Part shown: positions 1 through 11,449 of the stretch, piece after piece
Position numbering within the stretch: position 1 is the first letter of the stretch
How the letters are laid out: each line of letters starts with the position of its first letter
From: Nymphalis io
Taxonomy: Eukaryota > Arthropoda > Insecta > Lepidoptera > Nymphalidae
DNA length: 64,000 nt
Reading direction: 5' to 3'
NCBI RefSeq assembly: GCF_905147045.1
Contig: NC_065914.1
Coordinates: forward strand, 4,898,001 to 4,962,000
Made by a program: the position numbers and the translations under genes
Notes under the pieces: generated by a model
What the model saw: only the letters and a program-made list of their open reading frames with translations
Database searches by the model: none
What the model was told of the DNA's origin: nothing

Positions 1-256
1 ATATTACAATATAATAATGTTGTTATAATTTATTTAATACCTCGATATTCTTTCAATAATGAGAGAAATATATATTTTAAGTGCCATTCCCCTTTTATTC
101 AGATTATGGAAGTTTCTAATGGCAGTCAATAAGTGTAATGATTCTATGCTGAATAAAAGGTTTTTTATTTGATTTAGGAATTTTATTAGCATTTTATAAA
201 TAATCTAAAAGTATGATTTGAAATTTGAAGAAATTTTCTGAACTAATTATATCATT

Positions 257-557
257 TGCACAAAGCTCTACCACCAGTAAGCTGTAGGCCCGTTTGTGTA
301 GGTACCACCGACTCATCAGATATTCTACCGCAAAACAGCAGTACTTGTTATTGTTGTGATCTGGTTTGAAGGGTGAGTGAGCCAGTGTAATTACAGACAC
401 AAGGGACATAACATCTTAGTTCCCAAGGTTGGTTGTGCATCGGTGATGTAAGCGATGGATAACATTTCTTACAATGAAAATGTCTATGGGCATTGGTGAC
501 CACTTACCATCTGGTGGCCCATATGCTCGTCTGCCAACCTATAATATATACAAAAAA
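257..557 (+). repeat. SINE-M (Metulj-like non-autonomous repeat) copy
   Basis: This family is the most frequent repeat here. Its order is GGTGGTAGGGCTTTGTGC, TAGGTACCACCCACTCATC, GATATTCTACCGC, GTGTTCCGGTTTGAAGGGTG, CACAAGGGACATAACATC, GGTTGGTGGCGCATTGG, CAGGTGGCCCATATGCTCG, then a short A-rich tail. The name Metulj is from memory and unsure. In this copy the head is inverted (GCACAAAGCTCTACCACCAG at 257) relative to the body. It precedes the first visible BORCS5 exon. Confidence 0.75.
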
Positions 558-608
558 AAACTACAAGAAATCCCATATATTAATTCCTTGTTATTATTCT
601 TCTTATAG

Positions 609-3600
609 ATACAAGGAGACCTGAGCCATCGCCGAGTGGTAATAATTCACCCGGAGCCAGTATGTGCTCAGATTCTGAACTGCCATATATATCATACACA
701 GTGGACAGACCTATTGGAGGTAATATATTAACGTAAACACGCTAACAGGAAAACATACAAAATATTTTAAAACAAACTTATATTGGTTTTAGTTATAGTA
801 GTCGATCTTACATATCAGTGTAATAATGATACATTATACATATGTATTCACAAGTATAAAATACCTCGTGTTTCTTGATTAAAAAAAAAAAAAATTATCT
901 GTTGTATTATGATTTTTTTTTTATATATATAAGCTAGCGCTTGACTGTTATCACACCTGATGGAAAGTGATGATACAGTCTAAGATGGAGCGCACTTGCC
1001 TAGAAGATGCCTATTCACTCTAGACTTGAAGGTACCCATATTGTAGAGATAATATACATGATGAACTACATGTGTCATTAATATGTCAAGTTCATTAATT
1101 TATGGTGATAATTGGTTATAATTATGCAAATTCTCGATAAAAATTTAAAAGATTAAAATTTATTGATAGTTCCCGAGTAATAACGCGGAACTACTAATTA
1201 AGTTATATTCTAGTTTTATTTTTTTTTGAGACGGACAAGCCTATTCATCTGATGATAAATTACTACTTTAGAATAATAAATATAATCAAATAAACTTTGT
1301 CAATCTGCCACTAGACATCGTCAGATATAATATATACCTGTACTTATTTAGTGTATAGCTTGTATATATTGTCGGATTGTCGTCCCATCGGGTTATGAGA
1401 GTAAGGGTATGTACGCACTATGCGGATAGCCGGAGTGCGGTTAACCGGACGGTTAATCAGAAAAATGTATGAAAAATTAGTATTTATACCGTATATAGTA
1501 TATATACAGGTCAACCGGACGGTTAACCGCACTCCGGCTATCCGCATAGTGCGTACATACCCTAAGGGAATAGAGAGCGCACCTGTGCTTGCATACACAC
1601 TTGTGCAATATATCCTGTGCAGTTGGCTTATCTTTCTTGAAATTGGCCGCTGTGGCAGACATCCGGATTGATTCCTTCGAATAATAATTTATTAACTTGT
1701 AAGGTGGTAGATACCGAGATCAAGAACTATTTTTAGTATACAATATAGCACAGTTATTAGAGAATCGCATGAAACATGTAAATCTTAGGTTTGTTTATCT
1801 TTACTCCTTCGATTGGATTAGGCAATTAACATATTATTTTAATTTTATCCGAATCGAATGTCTTGTCAAAAATAAAATTTTGTCTCTTTCTTTCACATGC
1901 CTTTAACGCTTGGTTCATATATTAGATTCACCTAAAAATTCGGCAAAAACGCAACGATCGGATAGTAAGAAGTCTCTCCTGCAACGGAGGCAGCTGAGCT
2001 TGCAGGCGAGGAGGAATAAGCGAGCCCGCGATATTGTCGTCGTTAAGCCAGCCACTGACACGCAATTGGACGAGGATATCAGGAGATTGCAGGTGAATAT
2101 ACATTGTAATACATATATATAAATAGATGTTGCTTTGTCTGCTTAAGGTTAAACTTCAAAAGCCATTTGACTTTGAGTTGGTTGGTACGTATAAGTATTT
2201 TCTGTGGAGAAAGTTTTCAAACTATAAACATAAAAAAATTTTTTTTAGTATTATTGTGATGTATCTCCCGTTCTTAAACTCTGATTGGTAATTAGAGTAA
2301 TTTAATTAATGGCTTTAATGTGATTGGCTGCGGATGATCTCAATGCTCATTGGTCGGTGCCAACTGATGACGCAATAAGCAACCAATGAGCATTTAATTT
2401 AGTTAATCGGGCTTTTTTAAGAGACTGGAACATAAATTCATATATCGCCTACATACATACATATGTATATCACTTTATTATCTTCAGGAAATACCAACGT
2501 TTTTACCAATCATGAGGGGGGCGCTTGGCTTACCAGGCGCAAGAGACCCTGAGGTTCTCGAAGGTCAGTTGAATCGTTGATTTACACACTTGGTATATGT
2601 TGAGGACAGCATAAAGCGCTTCACAGCTTAAGTTTCATACTGATTTGAAGATTTTATTTACCATTATTTTAACCAATTTTTTTTGACCATCTCAGTCAGG
2701 AATATATATAATTATTTTCAATACTTATAAACTAAAAGCGCGCGTGCCACAGACGTATCCGGAGTGCTTGTTATATTACAGCCCCCATTCTTGAATTTAA
2801 TATTCCAGGTCTAGACCCCAGACCGTGGGTCAGGATGACTACACGTGTTCAAGCGCACTTATCAGCTTGCGCTCAGCCGCTAGCTGCTGAAGAGATCCAC
2901 TTGGCAAACAAGATTAAGGAGGTGAGTTTAGCCGTCTACCGCAATCGTGGCTAGAATCTCGTTGTTAGGGTTTTGTGTTACATCGCCTTGGTAGAATCTA
3001 ATCACTGATCACATATTCTGCCGTCAAAAACCAATACTCTGTAGAGTTCAAACTGTGTGTGACGAGTCACGAGGAATATAACATTTTAGCTCCCGAAATT
3101 GGTGGCGCATTGACGATACAAGGAATGGTTGCTATTTCTTCTTTTTTCCATGGATAGTGGTGATCACGTCAGGTGGATCACCATCAGGTGGTCCATTTGC
3201 TCTTCCATCTAACTATATTATAACTCTACATATTTATTACAAATCGAATCTAGATCCATTTTTAAATAAACAATCAGGAAATCGGTAACAAAAATCGTGT
3301 TCGATAATGTGTCTTAAATACCGATGGAATGAGTCGAAATGGCTGAGAGGTTTCAAAGAAGGGACGCATGTAGAACATGATGAGTGGGTGCTACCCAGGA
3401 GAGGTACCCAGGTGCTCACACAAAGCCCTTCCACCAACTAAATTCATAGCTTTACTGGTGGAAAGTACCGACAGAACAGGTTTATTGTATATTTTTCATT
3501 TTTCTTAAATCCCATAATTTATATACTAAGCTAAGTTAAATTTCATGAAGACCGGTTCAATTTTGGTTCAATCGATATTTGGTTGGATATTTGGTTTAAT

Positions 3601-5083
3601 CGTTTTGAGATAACAAATGAACAAACATTTTTCATCCACATTAATAATAAAAATATTTAATTGACAGGCGGATTCGGAAATAACCCGACTCTATTCAATA
3701 ACGGTGGAGAAACAGAGAAACAACGCGCGTCACGCTGAGAGGCTGTCACGGGTGAGGGAGGTAGCTCACCAGCTCTCGAGGTGCAATTCATTGTTGAACC
3801 AGGTAATTTACGAACTAGTATTTTCAGAATATTCCATGCTATTCGTTAATAGCTCTGCTATAATAATAATGTCCTCCGGGCCAATTTCGGCCACGGCGGC
3901 CAATCTCAAGAGAGATTAACCAACTACGCTGGAGGTATTATAGTGCACAAGTGTGTGCGCAAACACAGGTGCACTCTCTATTCCCTAACTCTCATAATCC
4001 GATGGGATGGCAATCCGACACGACCGGAAAGAGGGTTCAGGCGCAGAACCAACGGCTTTACGTGCTTTCCGAGGCACGGGAGTGAAAACACTCTAACTTC
4101 CAGACTCCGGGCTGCTACCGAGAAGTTTCTGATAGAAAAACCCAATAACTTTTTATTGGTCCGACCTTGGAATTAAACCCAGTACCTCCGGGTCTGCGGC
4201 CTTACATCAAGCCACTAGACCAACGAGGCAGTCAACTCGAGCTCTGCTATATTATGCACTACAAACAGTTCTTGATTACACACATACATACATACATACA
4301 TCATCAACCCTTCGAAGTCCACTGCTGGACATAGGTCTCTCCAATGGCATGCCACTGAGCTCGATCCTCGGCTCTCAATAACCATCCGCTGCCAGCCACT
4401 TTGCGATTTGTTCTTGATTAGTATATCTTTACTTATAATACAACACAATTCCACTTAACTCCTCTATACAATCGATTTGACTTCCAAACCTCCGATAGCA
4501 ACTTCGCCGACATCCAAAACGCAATTATTTCACGAATCCATAAGATTATCATTATTTCAGACCTCGACCGATGACGTCATGTCTATTCAAGATCAACGTT
4601 GTTTATCTATTATTACTCCTTCCATTGGAATTGGCTATTGTTTCTCCCAAGTCGCCGAAATCAAATCAAGTTATACTTAAATTCAAGGAGCCGCTTGCGA
4701 GCTTTGATTCGTCATTTTACAAGATTAAATTAAATTTTTAATTCGGATCGTAAGTTATACTGAGAATAACCGGCAAGAAACTCAGTATTTACTCTCTTTC
4801 GCTATTCTACTTAATAAACATAAGCATATTCGTTAAATTATTATTTATTCGGCATGGAAATCAATGAAAACTAACTCGACACTCTTTTTATCATATATAT
4901 AATTTTTTATTGAGTAATAAACGCTTATTAATCAAAGTTTTCTTGAAATAAAACGAAAGAAACATCAAATAATAATAATGGTTATTTTTTTTGCAGACCC
5001 TACAAGATATAGAAGAATTAAACCAGATGTTACCAGAGAATAAAAGATTGGAGCCCTTTGTATGGAACGAACAAAAAGTTTAA
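609..5083 (+). CDS. BORCS5: BORC complex subunit 5 (BORCS5/myrlysin)-like, 5'-partial, six exons
   Basis: Exons 609-719, 1926-2092, 2488-2563, 2809-2921, 3668-3802 and 4997-5083 join in phase through AG acceptors and GT donors and end at TAA 5081-5083, giving about 228 residues. BORCS5 belongs to BORC, which sits on the lysosome surface and recruits Arl8 for kinesin-driven transport. I recognise three matching stretches from memory of the vertebrate protein: DIVVV followed by an acidic run and LQEIPTF, then an AxxIKE segment, a helical middle rich in R, E and Q, and the C-terminal MLPE...RLEPF. The vertebrate protein is about 196 aa; this one has a longer Ser/Pro/Arg-rich N-terminal part. The myristoylation start (MG...) is not visible and must lie upstream of base 1. 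A possible ATTAAA polyadenylation signal is at 5150-5155. Introns carry SINE and MITE copies. Confidence 0.85.
1366..1671 (+). repeat. SINE-D copy interrupted by the palindromic MITE
   Basis: The sequence on both sides of the MITE matches the body of the SINE-D copies at 3869, 16170 and 17815, in reverse. The tRNA-like head is missing. Confidence 0.7.
1405..1562. mobile_element. 158-bp palindromic MITE, PIF/Harbinger-like (TAA target duplication)
   Basis: Near-perfect inverted repeats of about 44 bp begin GGGTATGTACGC and end GCGTACATACCC. TAA lies immediately on both sides (1402-1404 and 1563-1565). Removing the element and one TAA restores an uninterrupted SINE-D sequence (GAGAG, TAA, GGGAATAGAG), so the boundaries are firm. 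A 3-bp TWA target and GGG termini point to PIF/Harbinger. Confidence 0.8.
2960..3225 (+). repeat. SINE-M copy, degraded
   Basis: GTTAGGGTTTTGTG, then CATATTCTGCCGTC and AGGTGGTCCATTTGCTC. In the BORCS5 intron before exon 3668. Confidence 0.55.
3869..4240 (-). repeat. SINE-D, best full copy (tRNA-headed SINE)
   Basis: On the minus strand it starts with a tRNA-like head (CCTCGTTGGTCTAGTGG as box A, GGGTTTAATTCC as a decayed box B) and runs to a GGCCGAAATTGGCCC-type tail. Copies with the same order occur at 16170, 17815, 21640, 30695 and 49610 (-), and at 1366, 22300, 35738 and 53468 (+). It sits in a BORCS5 intron. Confidence 0.75.
4305..4406 (-). mobile_element. RTE-type LINE 3' end fragment
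   Basis: In reverse it encodes a worn AKW...ADG... tail, with CTATGTCCAGCAGTGGAC and a GATGATG-type end, as in RTE-clade elements. In a BORCS5 intron. Confidence 0.55.
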
Positions 5084-5199
5084 AAATATATTAAATTAAT
5101 TAAAAGTCAAGAATTACTGTAAATATATCCTCAGAATCAGAATCGTATTATTAAATATAAATGTATATTACTTTTATTAAGTTAGCGAGTTTGTATATC

Positions 5200-5315
5200 T
5201 ATAAAAGGGAGAGGAGGCCTTAGCCCAGCAGTGGGATATTCACAGGCTGTTACTGTAACGCATGCTGTAGACATTTCGAGTAACATAACTTATTATTTAC
5301 TTGGACCCTTTAACA
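5200..5315 (+). repeat. SINE-S 3' end with an extended tail
   Basis: Only the last 65 bp of SINE-S, followed by about 50 bp (GTAACGCATGCTGTAGACAT to TTTACTTGGACC) that also follow the copy at 8115-8478. Confidence 0.65.
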
Positions 5316-5335
5316 TATTCTATCGCCAAACAGCA

Positions 5336-5765
5336 TTTTACTGGTGGTAGGGCTTTGTGCAAGCTCGTCTGGGTAGGTACCGCCCACTCGTCATATCGCA
5401 TACAGCAGCACTTGATATTGTTGTGTTCCGGTTTGAAGGGTGAGTGAGCCAGTTTTATTACAGGCACAAGGGACATAAAATCTTAGTTCCCAAGGTTGGT
5501 GGCGCATTGGCTATGTAAGCGATAGTTGACATTTCTTACAATGCCAATTACTAAGGGCGTTGGTGACCACTTACCATCAGGTGGCCCATATGCGTCCGCC
5601 TTCCTATTATATAAAAAAAGCATGCTTACCATTTTTGTGCTCCGGTTTGAACGTTGAGTGAGAATGTAACTACAGGCGCATAAACGCAATGCTGTGTGGT
5701 GTTGACCACTTACCAACAGATGATTTTTTTTGCCAACATTTGCCAGGCAGCCTTCCTATTTTAAA
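5336..5765 (+). repeat. SINE-M copy followed by a second partial copy
   Basis: A near-full copy (5336-5612) is followed at about 5625-5765 by a second, deleted copy beginning at CCATTTTTGTGCTCCGGTTT. Confidence 0.75.
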
Positions 5766-6319
5766 TTAAAAAAAAAAAGTCATAATCTCAGAAATTACTC
5801 GGTTCAATCTTTTTAGTGATCAAAATCCTTTTTGTACTGTTGTAGCTCGATTTGCGTTCAATATTGTAACAAGATTTATGTGTTATCGCGTTGGAGTCTC
5901 ATTACTGCGATAGCACACACAGAGCACACTGTGCTCTGGTAAATAGCCGTATGCCACTAAAAGCCTAGTGGTCACGGTACCAAATATTAAAGCTATTGTT
6001 CTACCTCTATAACGCTTATTGGAAATGGTCGTAGATTTTGAATAGTCTATCGCAATGGAAGGAGGAGTAGAGATGAATAAACAAATTTGATCTTGAAATG
6101 GCGTGATGTCATTGGTCGAAATCTGAATAGCGTTTTGAATGGCGTTAAAGTCGCTATCGAAAGTATAATTGGAATTGTATTGTTTTATAAATAAAGGTAT
6201 ATTAATTAAAAACTATTTGTGTAGTTTATAGATATATTAACATATGGAATATATGATTTGGTCGAAGTCGAATTCATCTAATGACGTACCTACGTCATTA
6301 TACTTATTTACGACTTACC

Positions 6320-6616
6320 GAAGAGACCAGGACCACCAATGAACCGAGTGAATCTTAACCGATGATCGTGGGTTCAAACCCGGGCAAGCACCACTGAATT
6401 TTCATGTGCTTAATTTGTGATTGTAATTCATCTCGTGCTTGACGGTGAAGGAAAACATCGTGAGGAAACCTTCATGTGTCTAATTTCATTGAAATTATGT
6501 CACATGTGTATTCTACCAACCCGCATTGGAACAGCGTGATGGAATAAGCTCCAAACCTTCTCCTCAAAAGGGAGAGGAGGCCTTAGCCCAGCAGTGGGAC
6601 ATTAACCGTTACTGAT
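6320..6616 (+). repeat. SINE-S (tRNA-headed SINE) copy
   Basis: The family has a tRNA-like head: box A around GATGGCCCAGTGGT and box B GTGGGTTCAAACCCGGGC. The conserved body is TCATGTGCTTAATTTG, CATCTCGTGCTTGACGGTG, AACATCGTGAGGAAACCTGC and CGCATTGGAGCAGCGTGGTG. The end is GGAGAGGAGGCCTTAGCCCA, CAGTGGGACATT and GCTGTTACTGT. In this copy box A is altered. Confidence 0.8.
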
Positions 6617-7144
6617 GGAATATATAAATCTAAGGTTTGTTTATCTTTTCTCTTTCTTCGATTGGAATGGACTATAATATGCAGTTGATGTAATTTAATT
6701 TAATTAATATTTAACATTATATATGGCTGTATATTTTATTTAAGAGAATTAATTAAATTAAAATAAATAAGTTGTTTCTTTTACTAATATATGTTGATTT
6801 TACTTATCAATTTATAAAATAATAACTGACTGACATATCACAGCCAAAACTACTGGGACTAGCATTCTAAAAAAATTCAAACGGGTTCCTTTTACACAGA
6901 AGGCTAGCTCTAATAAACTTTCATCAAGTTTGTATAAAAAAAAAAAAATTCAAGGAATTGAGAGTTCTGGAAATACGCAATGGATTTTTGGAAAGAGAGC
7001 TATCGAAATTGGTACTTAGCAATTCTGAATTATGATGCGAGTGAAGCCGCAGGTAATGCAATAGTAATATTATAAAAAACAAATGATATATCGAAATAAT
7101 TTATAACAAAATAAAACCAATAAATATTATGTAAAATATATAAA

Positions 7145-7690
7145 AACATTTTTTTTTTATATGTCCGGGATGGCAAATGACTACTCCACCTGATGGTAAG
7201 TGGTAGTAGAGTCCAATCGCGACGACGGCCAGTACAGTCGGGAAGAATGTTCTGTACTAGCCGTCACCGCCTTGCCGGCCCGCGAGATGCCTCTTCACGC
7301 CTCGTTTGAAGGAACCCGGGTTGTAAGAGGAGGGGAACACGTGAGCTGGTAAGGAATTCCATTTTTTGGTAGTGCGACAAAGAAAGGAGTTGCCAAATTT
7401 CTTTGTGCGCGATGGAATTGATGTCACAGTTAGGCGGTGACATCGAGAACCAGCTCGAGTGGACTTAAGAAGGAAGGGGGAAGCAGGAATTAGAGAGAAT
7501 AATTCCTCAGAGCACTCGCCGTGATACAGTCGATAGAAAGCGCTCAGTGCTGCTATCTCGCGACGCAATTGTAAAGGTTCAAGGGTGTTTGTGACCTTTA
7601 CGTCGCCAATAATGCGTACTGCACGTCGCTGCAACCGGTCCAAGGCTTCCAGTAGGCACATAGCTTCGAAAACAAAATAAATAGGTACAT
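7145..7690 (-). mobile_element. LINE C-terminal ORF and 3' UTR (Jockey/CR1-type)
   Basis: Minus-strand residues LDRLQRRAVRI, YRLYHGECSEELF, IPASPF and WNSLPAHVFP are typical of the region after the RT domain in lepidopteran Jockey/CR1-type elements. The frame ends at 7257, followed by about 110 bp of 3' UTR. Upstream of about 7690 the similarity is lost, so it is 5'-truncated. Confidence 0.75.
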
Positions 7691-8114
7691 GTTTTATTGG
7701 TATAATAACATATAGCAACGAAGTGCCCACGGGGTTAAGCGATGACAGATAAGGGACTCTAAAATAGTAAAGAAGTAAAGGGTAGCGACGAAGGGGGTGC
7801 ATGACGCCATTATTAAGTAATATAGTAAAAGAGGTCGACTTATATTCAAACTTTTTACGAAGAATACCTTCACCTATCAACGTATTGTATATATCACCTA
7901 GAATTGTAGGGCACTACATCTTGATATTAAAAATTAATAATTAATTAATCTGAGCACAACAAACACAATTATTGTAAATTAAAATAAATCAATAATATTA
8001 TTATTCAAGTCAGATCTCGCGAGAAATTTTGAATCGCCATTTAACGAACGGTTCGCAATGTAGATTCTACAGAACAAAAATAAAAAATATCACATGAATG
8101 AAATGTATTATTTT

Positions 8115-8478
8115 TATATATCCCGTATGGTCCAAGTAAATAACAAGTTGTGCTACTCGAAATGTGTACAGCATGCGTTACAGTAACAGCCTGTGAATAT
8201 CCCACTGCTGGGCTAAGGCCTCCTCTCCCTTTTTGAGGACAAGGTATGGAGCTTATTCCACCACGCTGCTTCAATGCGGGTTGGTGGAATACACATGTGG
8301 CAGAATTTCAGTTAAATTAGACACATGCAGGTTTCCTCACGATGTTTTCCTTCACCGTATAGCATAAGATGAATTATAATAACAAATTAAGCACATGAAA
8401 ATTCAGTGGCGCTTGCTCGGGTTTGAACTCACGATCATCGGTTAAGATTCACGCGTTCTTACCACTGGGCCATCGCAT
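8115..8478 (-). repeat. SINE-S copy with extended tail
   Basis: Complete head to end in reverse, plus the same distal extension found at 5265-5315. Confidence 0.8.
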
Positions 8479-8928
8479 GCATGCTTTAATTAAGAATAAA
8501 ATTAAATATTAGCGGGCAACCCCACGGTATCATGTAATTGACGCCATAATTTATTACAAAATAACATTATTGGATACAATCTCGTATTAATCTTAATTCA
8601 TTATTACGTTACTTTACATAATTATTAATCATAAAATTCTTGTTGTGTCTAATTAATTATTTATTAAAATAAGAAACTGTAAACAATATTATTATTTTTG
8701 GCCTTATATTTAGTACTGGTATATAAACTCATCTGTCGCAACAGATAATTGATAATTATATTTTGTTGGGGATCTATCATCGAGTTTGAATCGAAAAAAA
8801 CAATTGTTGTAAGCATCATTTGTTATAACATGGCAATACAACAGCAGATATTGTACAAAATCATACACACACATAGGTATAAATTTAGAAGTATGTAATT
8901 TAAGAAGCTTTTATGTTCATATTTTACG

Positions 8929-8997
8929 ATCAATTAATAATAATTATTATTTTATGTCGGTGACTCCGGCATAAAATAATAATAATTATTAATTGAT
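8929..8997. repeat. Perfect 28-bp inverted repeat (hairpin)
   Basis: Arms 8929-8956 and 8970-8997 are exact reverse complements around a 13-nt loop (TCGGTGACTCCGG). Confidence 0.85.
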
Positions 8998-9025
8998 TAA
9001 TAGATAATATATTTACCGACATAGC

Positions 9026-9322
9026 TTTTTTTTTTTATAGAATAGGAAGGCGGACGAGCATATGGGCCACCTGATGGTAAGTGGTCACCAACGCTCTTAG
9101 ACATTAGCATTGTAAGAATTGTCAACCATCGCTTACATATCCAATGCGCCACCAACCTTGGGAACTAAGATTTTATGTCCCTTGTGCCTGTAATTACACT
9201 GGCTCACTCACCCTTCAAACCGGAACACAACAATATCAAGTATTGCTGTTTTGCGGTAGAATATCTGATGAGTGGGTGGTACCTACCCAGACGAGCTTGC
9301 ACAAAGCCCTACCACCAGTGAA
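9026..9322 (-). repeat. SINE-M, near-full copy
   Basis: On plus it begins with a T-rich run and ATAGAATAGGAAGGCGGACG and ends CAAAGCCCTACCACCAG. Next to an RTE-type LINE end. Confidence 0.8.
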
Positions 9323-9344
9323 AATTCAGTGAAAATTCAGCTTG

Positions 9345-9600
9345 CAAAATTAGCAGGCTGAAGTGGCAGTGGGCTGGTCACGTATGTCGTAGGACCGATG
9401 GCTGTTGGAGCAGACGAGTCCTAGAGTGGAGACCGCGGATCTGTAAGCGCAGCGTAGGCCGCCCTCCAGCCAAGTGGACCGATGACCTCAAGAAGGTGGC
9501 GGGCACCAACTGGATGCGGAAGGCGGAGGACAGGGAGCTTTGGCGCACCTTGGGAGAGGCCTATGTTCAGCAGTGGACAATGATTGGCTGTTGATATATA
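9345..9600 (+). mobile_element. RTE-type LINE, C-terminal ORF fragment
   Basis: A frame from about 9351 to TGA 9591 reads LKWQWAGHVCRRTDG, then VGRPPAKWTDDLKKVAG, WMRKAEDRELWR and AYVQQW. I recognise this as the end of the RTE reverse-transcriptase ORF in Lepidoptera. The 5' part is truncated and the end is followed by a TA run. Confidence 0.8.
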
Positions 9601-9795
9601 TATTATTTTATACATTAGGAAGGCGGACGAGCATATGGGCCACCTGATGTTAAGTGGTAAGTAATTACACTGGCTCACTCACCCTTCAAACCGGAACACA
9701 ACAATACCAAGTACTGCTGTTTTGCGGTAGAATATCTGAAGAGTGGGTGGTACCTGCCCAGACGACCTTGCACAAAGCTCTACCACCAGTACTTT
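9597..9795 (-). repeat. SINE-M copy with internal deletion
   Basis: The middle third is missing: sequence jumps from GTTAAGTGGTAAG to AATTACACTGGCTC. Confidence 0.7.
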
Positions 9796-9999
9796 AGTTT
9801 GTCTTGGAAGAAGAGCGGGATACCCAGTAACACGGGTATAAACACAGTACAGGGGTCCTTGCAAGTATTTATATTATAGTATGCTTAATTGTTATCAATA
9901 AAACATTTTTTCTTTACTTTTTGTAAGCTAATTTTTGAAATAATATCTAGATATGTAAAATTTAATTTATTATTCCGACTTATTAAATTACACAAGCTA

Positions 10000-10003
<4 letters not shown>

Positions 10004-10064
<61 letters not shown>
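10004..10064. repeat. (AT)n microsatellite
   Basis: About 30 uninterrupted TA units. It creates a spurious Tyr-Ile open frame. Confidence 0.95.
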
Positions 10065-10067
<3 letters not shown>

Positions 10068-10545
10068 GAACGGCCTATGTATGAGGGACATTCATTCTGC
10101 TCAAGGCTAATATTAAGAAATGTGAAAGCAACTGCTTGTTACCACATCCTGACTAAACATAGTCCAGTCATATATATATTAGTTCAAATAGGGCTAGTCA
10201 GCTATAAACTTGTATAAACCTTTATTTTAACACTCAATGTCTTGTCTCAAAACCTACTTATCGTAGGGTGGCCGCGACTACCGACCTACCGTCTTTTATT
10301 AATTATTACGTTGTATTTAATATTTGTTTTCATTAATTGAGTTCGTTTAATAACACTTACCCATTTGTGTAATTAAAAAGTTATTAAGGGAAATACTTTA
10401 ATTACATTTTAATTCTAATCTAAAATATACTTATTACTTGTGAACTAAAAAAAAAAAGACAATAAATTTTATAATTAATGTTTTTTATTAAAAAATACCA
10501 TTTCATACATTTACGAACGTTGAAATAAAAAAAAATTAAATAATA

Positions 10546-10810
10546 AGAGCCGATTGAGGTGGTTGTTGGATGCTTGCCTTTCACGCCGAAGGTTGTGGGT
10601 TCGATTCCCACCCAGGATAGATATTTGTGTGCATGAACATGTCTGTTTGTCCTGAGTCTGGGTGTTATTATCAATATAAGTATGTATTTACAAAAGATAA
10701 ATATTATATGTAGTATATCAATTGTCTGGTTTCCATAGTACAAGCTCTGTACAAGCTTAGTTTGGGACCAGATGGCCGTGTGTGAAGAATATCCCAGGAT
10801 ATTATTATTA
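10546..10810 (+). repeat. SINE-T (second tRNA-headed SINE family)
   Basis: Box B GTGGGTTCGATTCCCACCC follows a box A-like GCTTGCCTTTCACGCC region. The body has GTGCATGAACATGTCTGTTT and CAAGCTCTGTACAAGCTTA, with an ATT-repeat tail (about 10798-10820). Only one other copy, at 40838, is in the window. Confidence 0.75.
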
Positions 10811-11137
10811 TATTATTATAAGAATTACAAGTTCTAATTTCAATTTTCTTCTTCTTCATAATCGCCTTCCGGTCGCTGTAACTTTTCAATTTCCTCTTCG
10901 TTCTCATCTTCAACGACATTTGTCTCCATTTCTTCCAGAATGTGTAATGTTTCATGATGGTCAGTTGATTAGTTTTAGACTTCAAAACGTAATAAACAAA
11001 TAGAAATAATAAGAAATAAACAAACTCACTTTCGCTTTTATAATATTAGATATTATATTCTAGAATATGATATATTACCCATTTTAGAATATAAATAGCA
11101 TAAAACTTACGATGCACAATAAGGCATTCTCAGTCGT

Positions 11138-11445
11138 AGGGCTTTGTGGGTACCACGCATTCATCACAAATTCCGCCAAAGAGCAATACTTAAGATTGTT
11201 GTGTCCCGTTTTGGTAAGCGAGAAAGTCAGTGTAGCTATAGGTACAAATAACTGACACCTTAAGAAATATTAACCCTTCCCTGTTAATCCCTTATATCGC
11301 CAACGCTATAGTATAGCAGACGGGCTTGTACAAATTTCTACCACCAACAAATGGTTAATATATCTTACAGTGCTAATGTCTATGGACGGTGGTGAGCACA
11401 TCATCAGGATTTAGGAGGCCCACTTATTAGCCTGCCTACATAAGT
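11138..11445 (+). repeat. SINE-M copy, degraded and rearranged
   Basis: GTAGGGCTTTGTGGGTACC starts it. A second head-like piece at 11320-11350 interrupts the middle. Confidence 0.5.
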
Positions 11446-11449
11446 TAAA

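Noticed and set aside
1344..1671. Three overlapping open frames on both strands
   Set aside because: They arise from the palindromic MITE and the SINE-D around it; mirror-image peptides betray the inverted repeat.
3704..3919. 71-residue frame starting at an internal ATG
   Set aside because: It is BORCS5 exon 3668-3802 read past its donor into the intron.
9885..10091. Tyr-Ile-rich minus-strand frame
   Set aside because: It reads through the (AT)n microsatellite.
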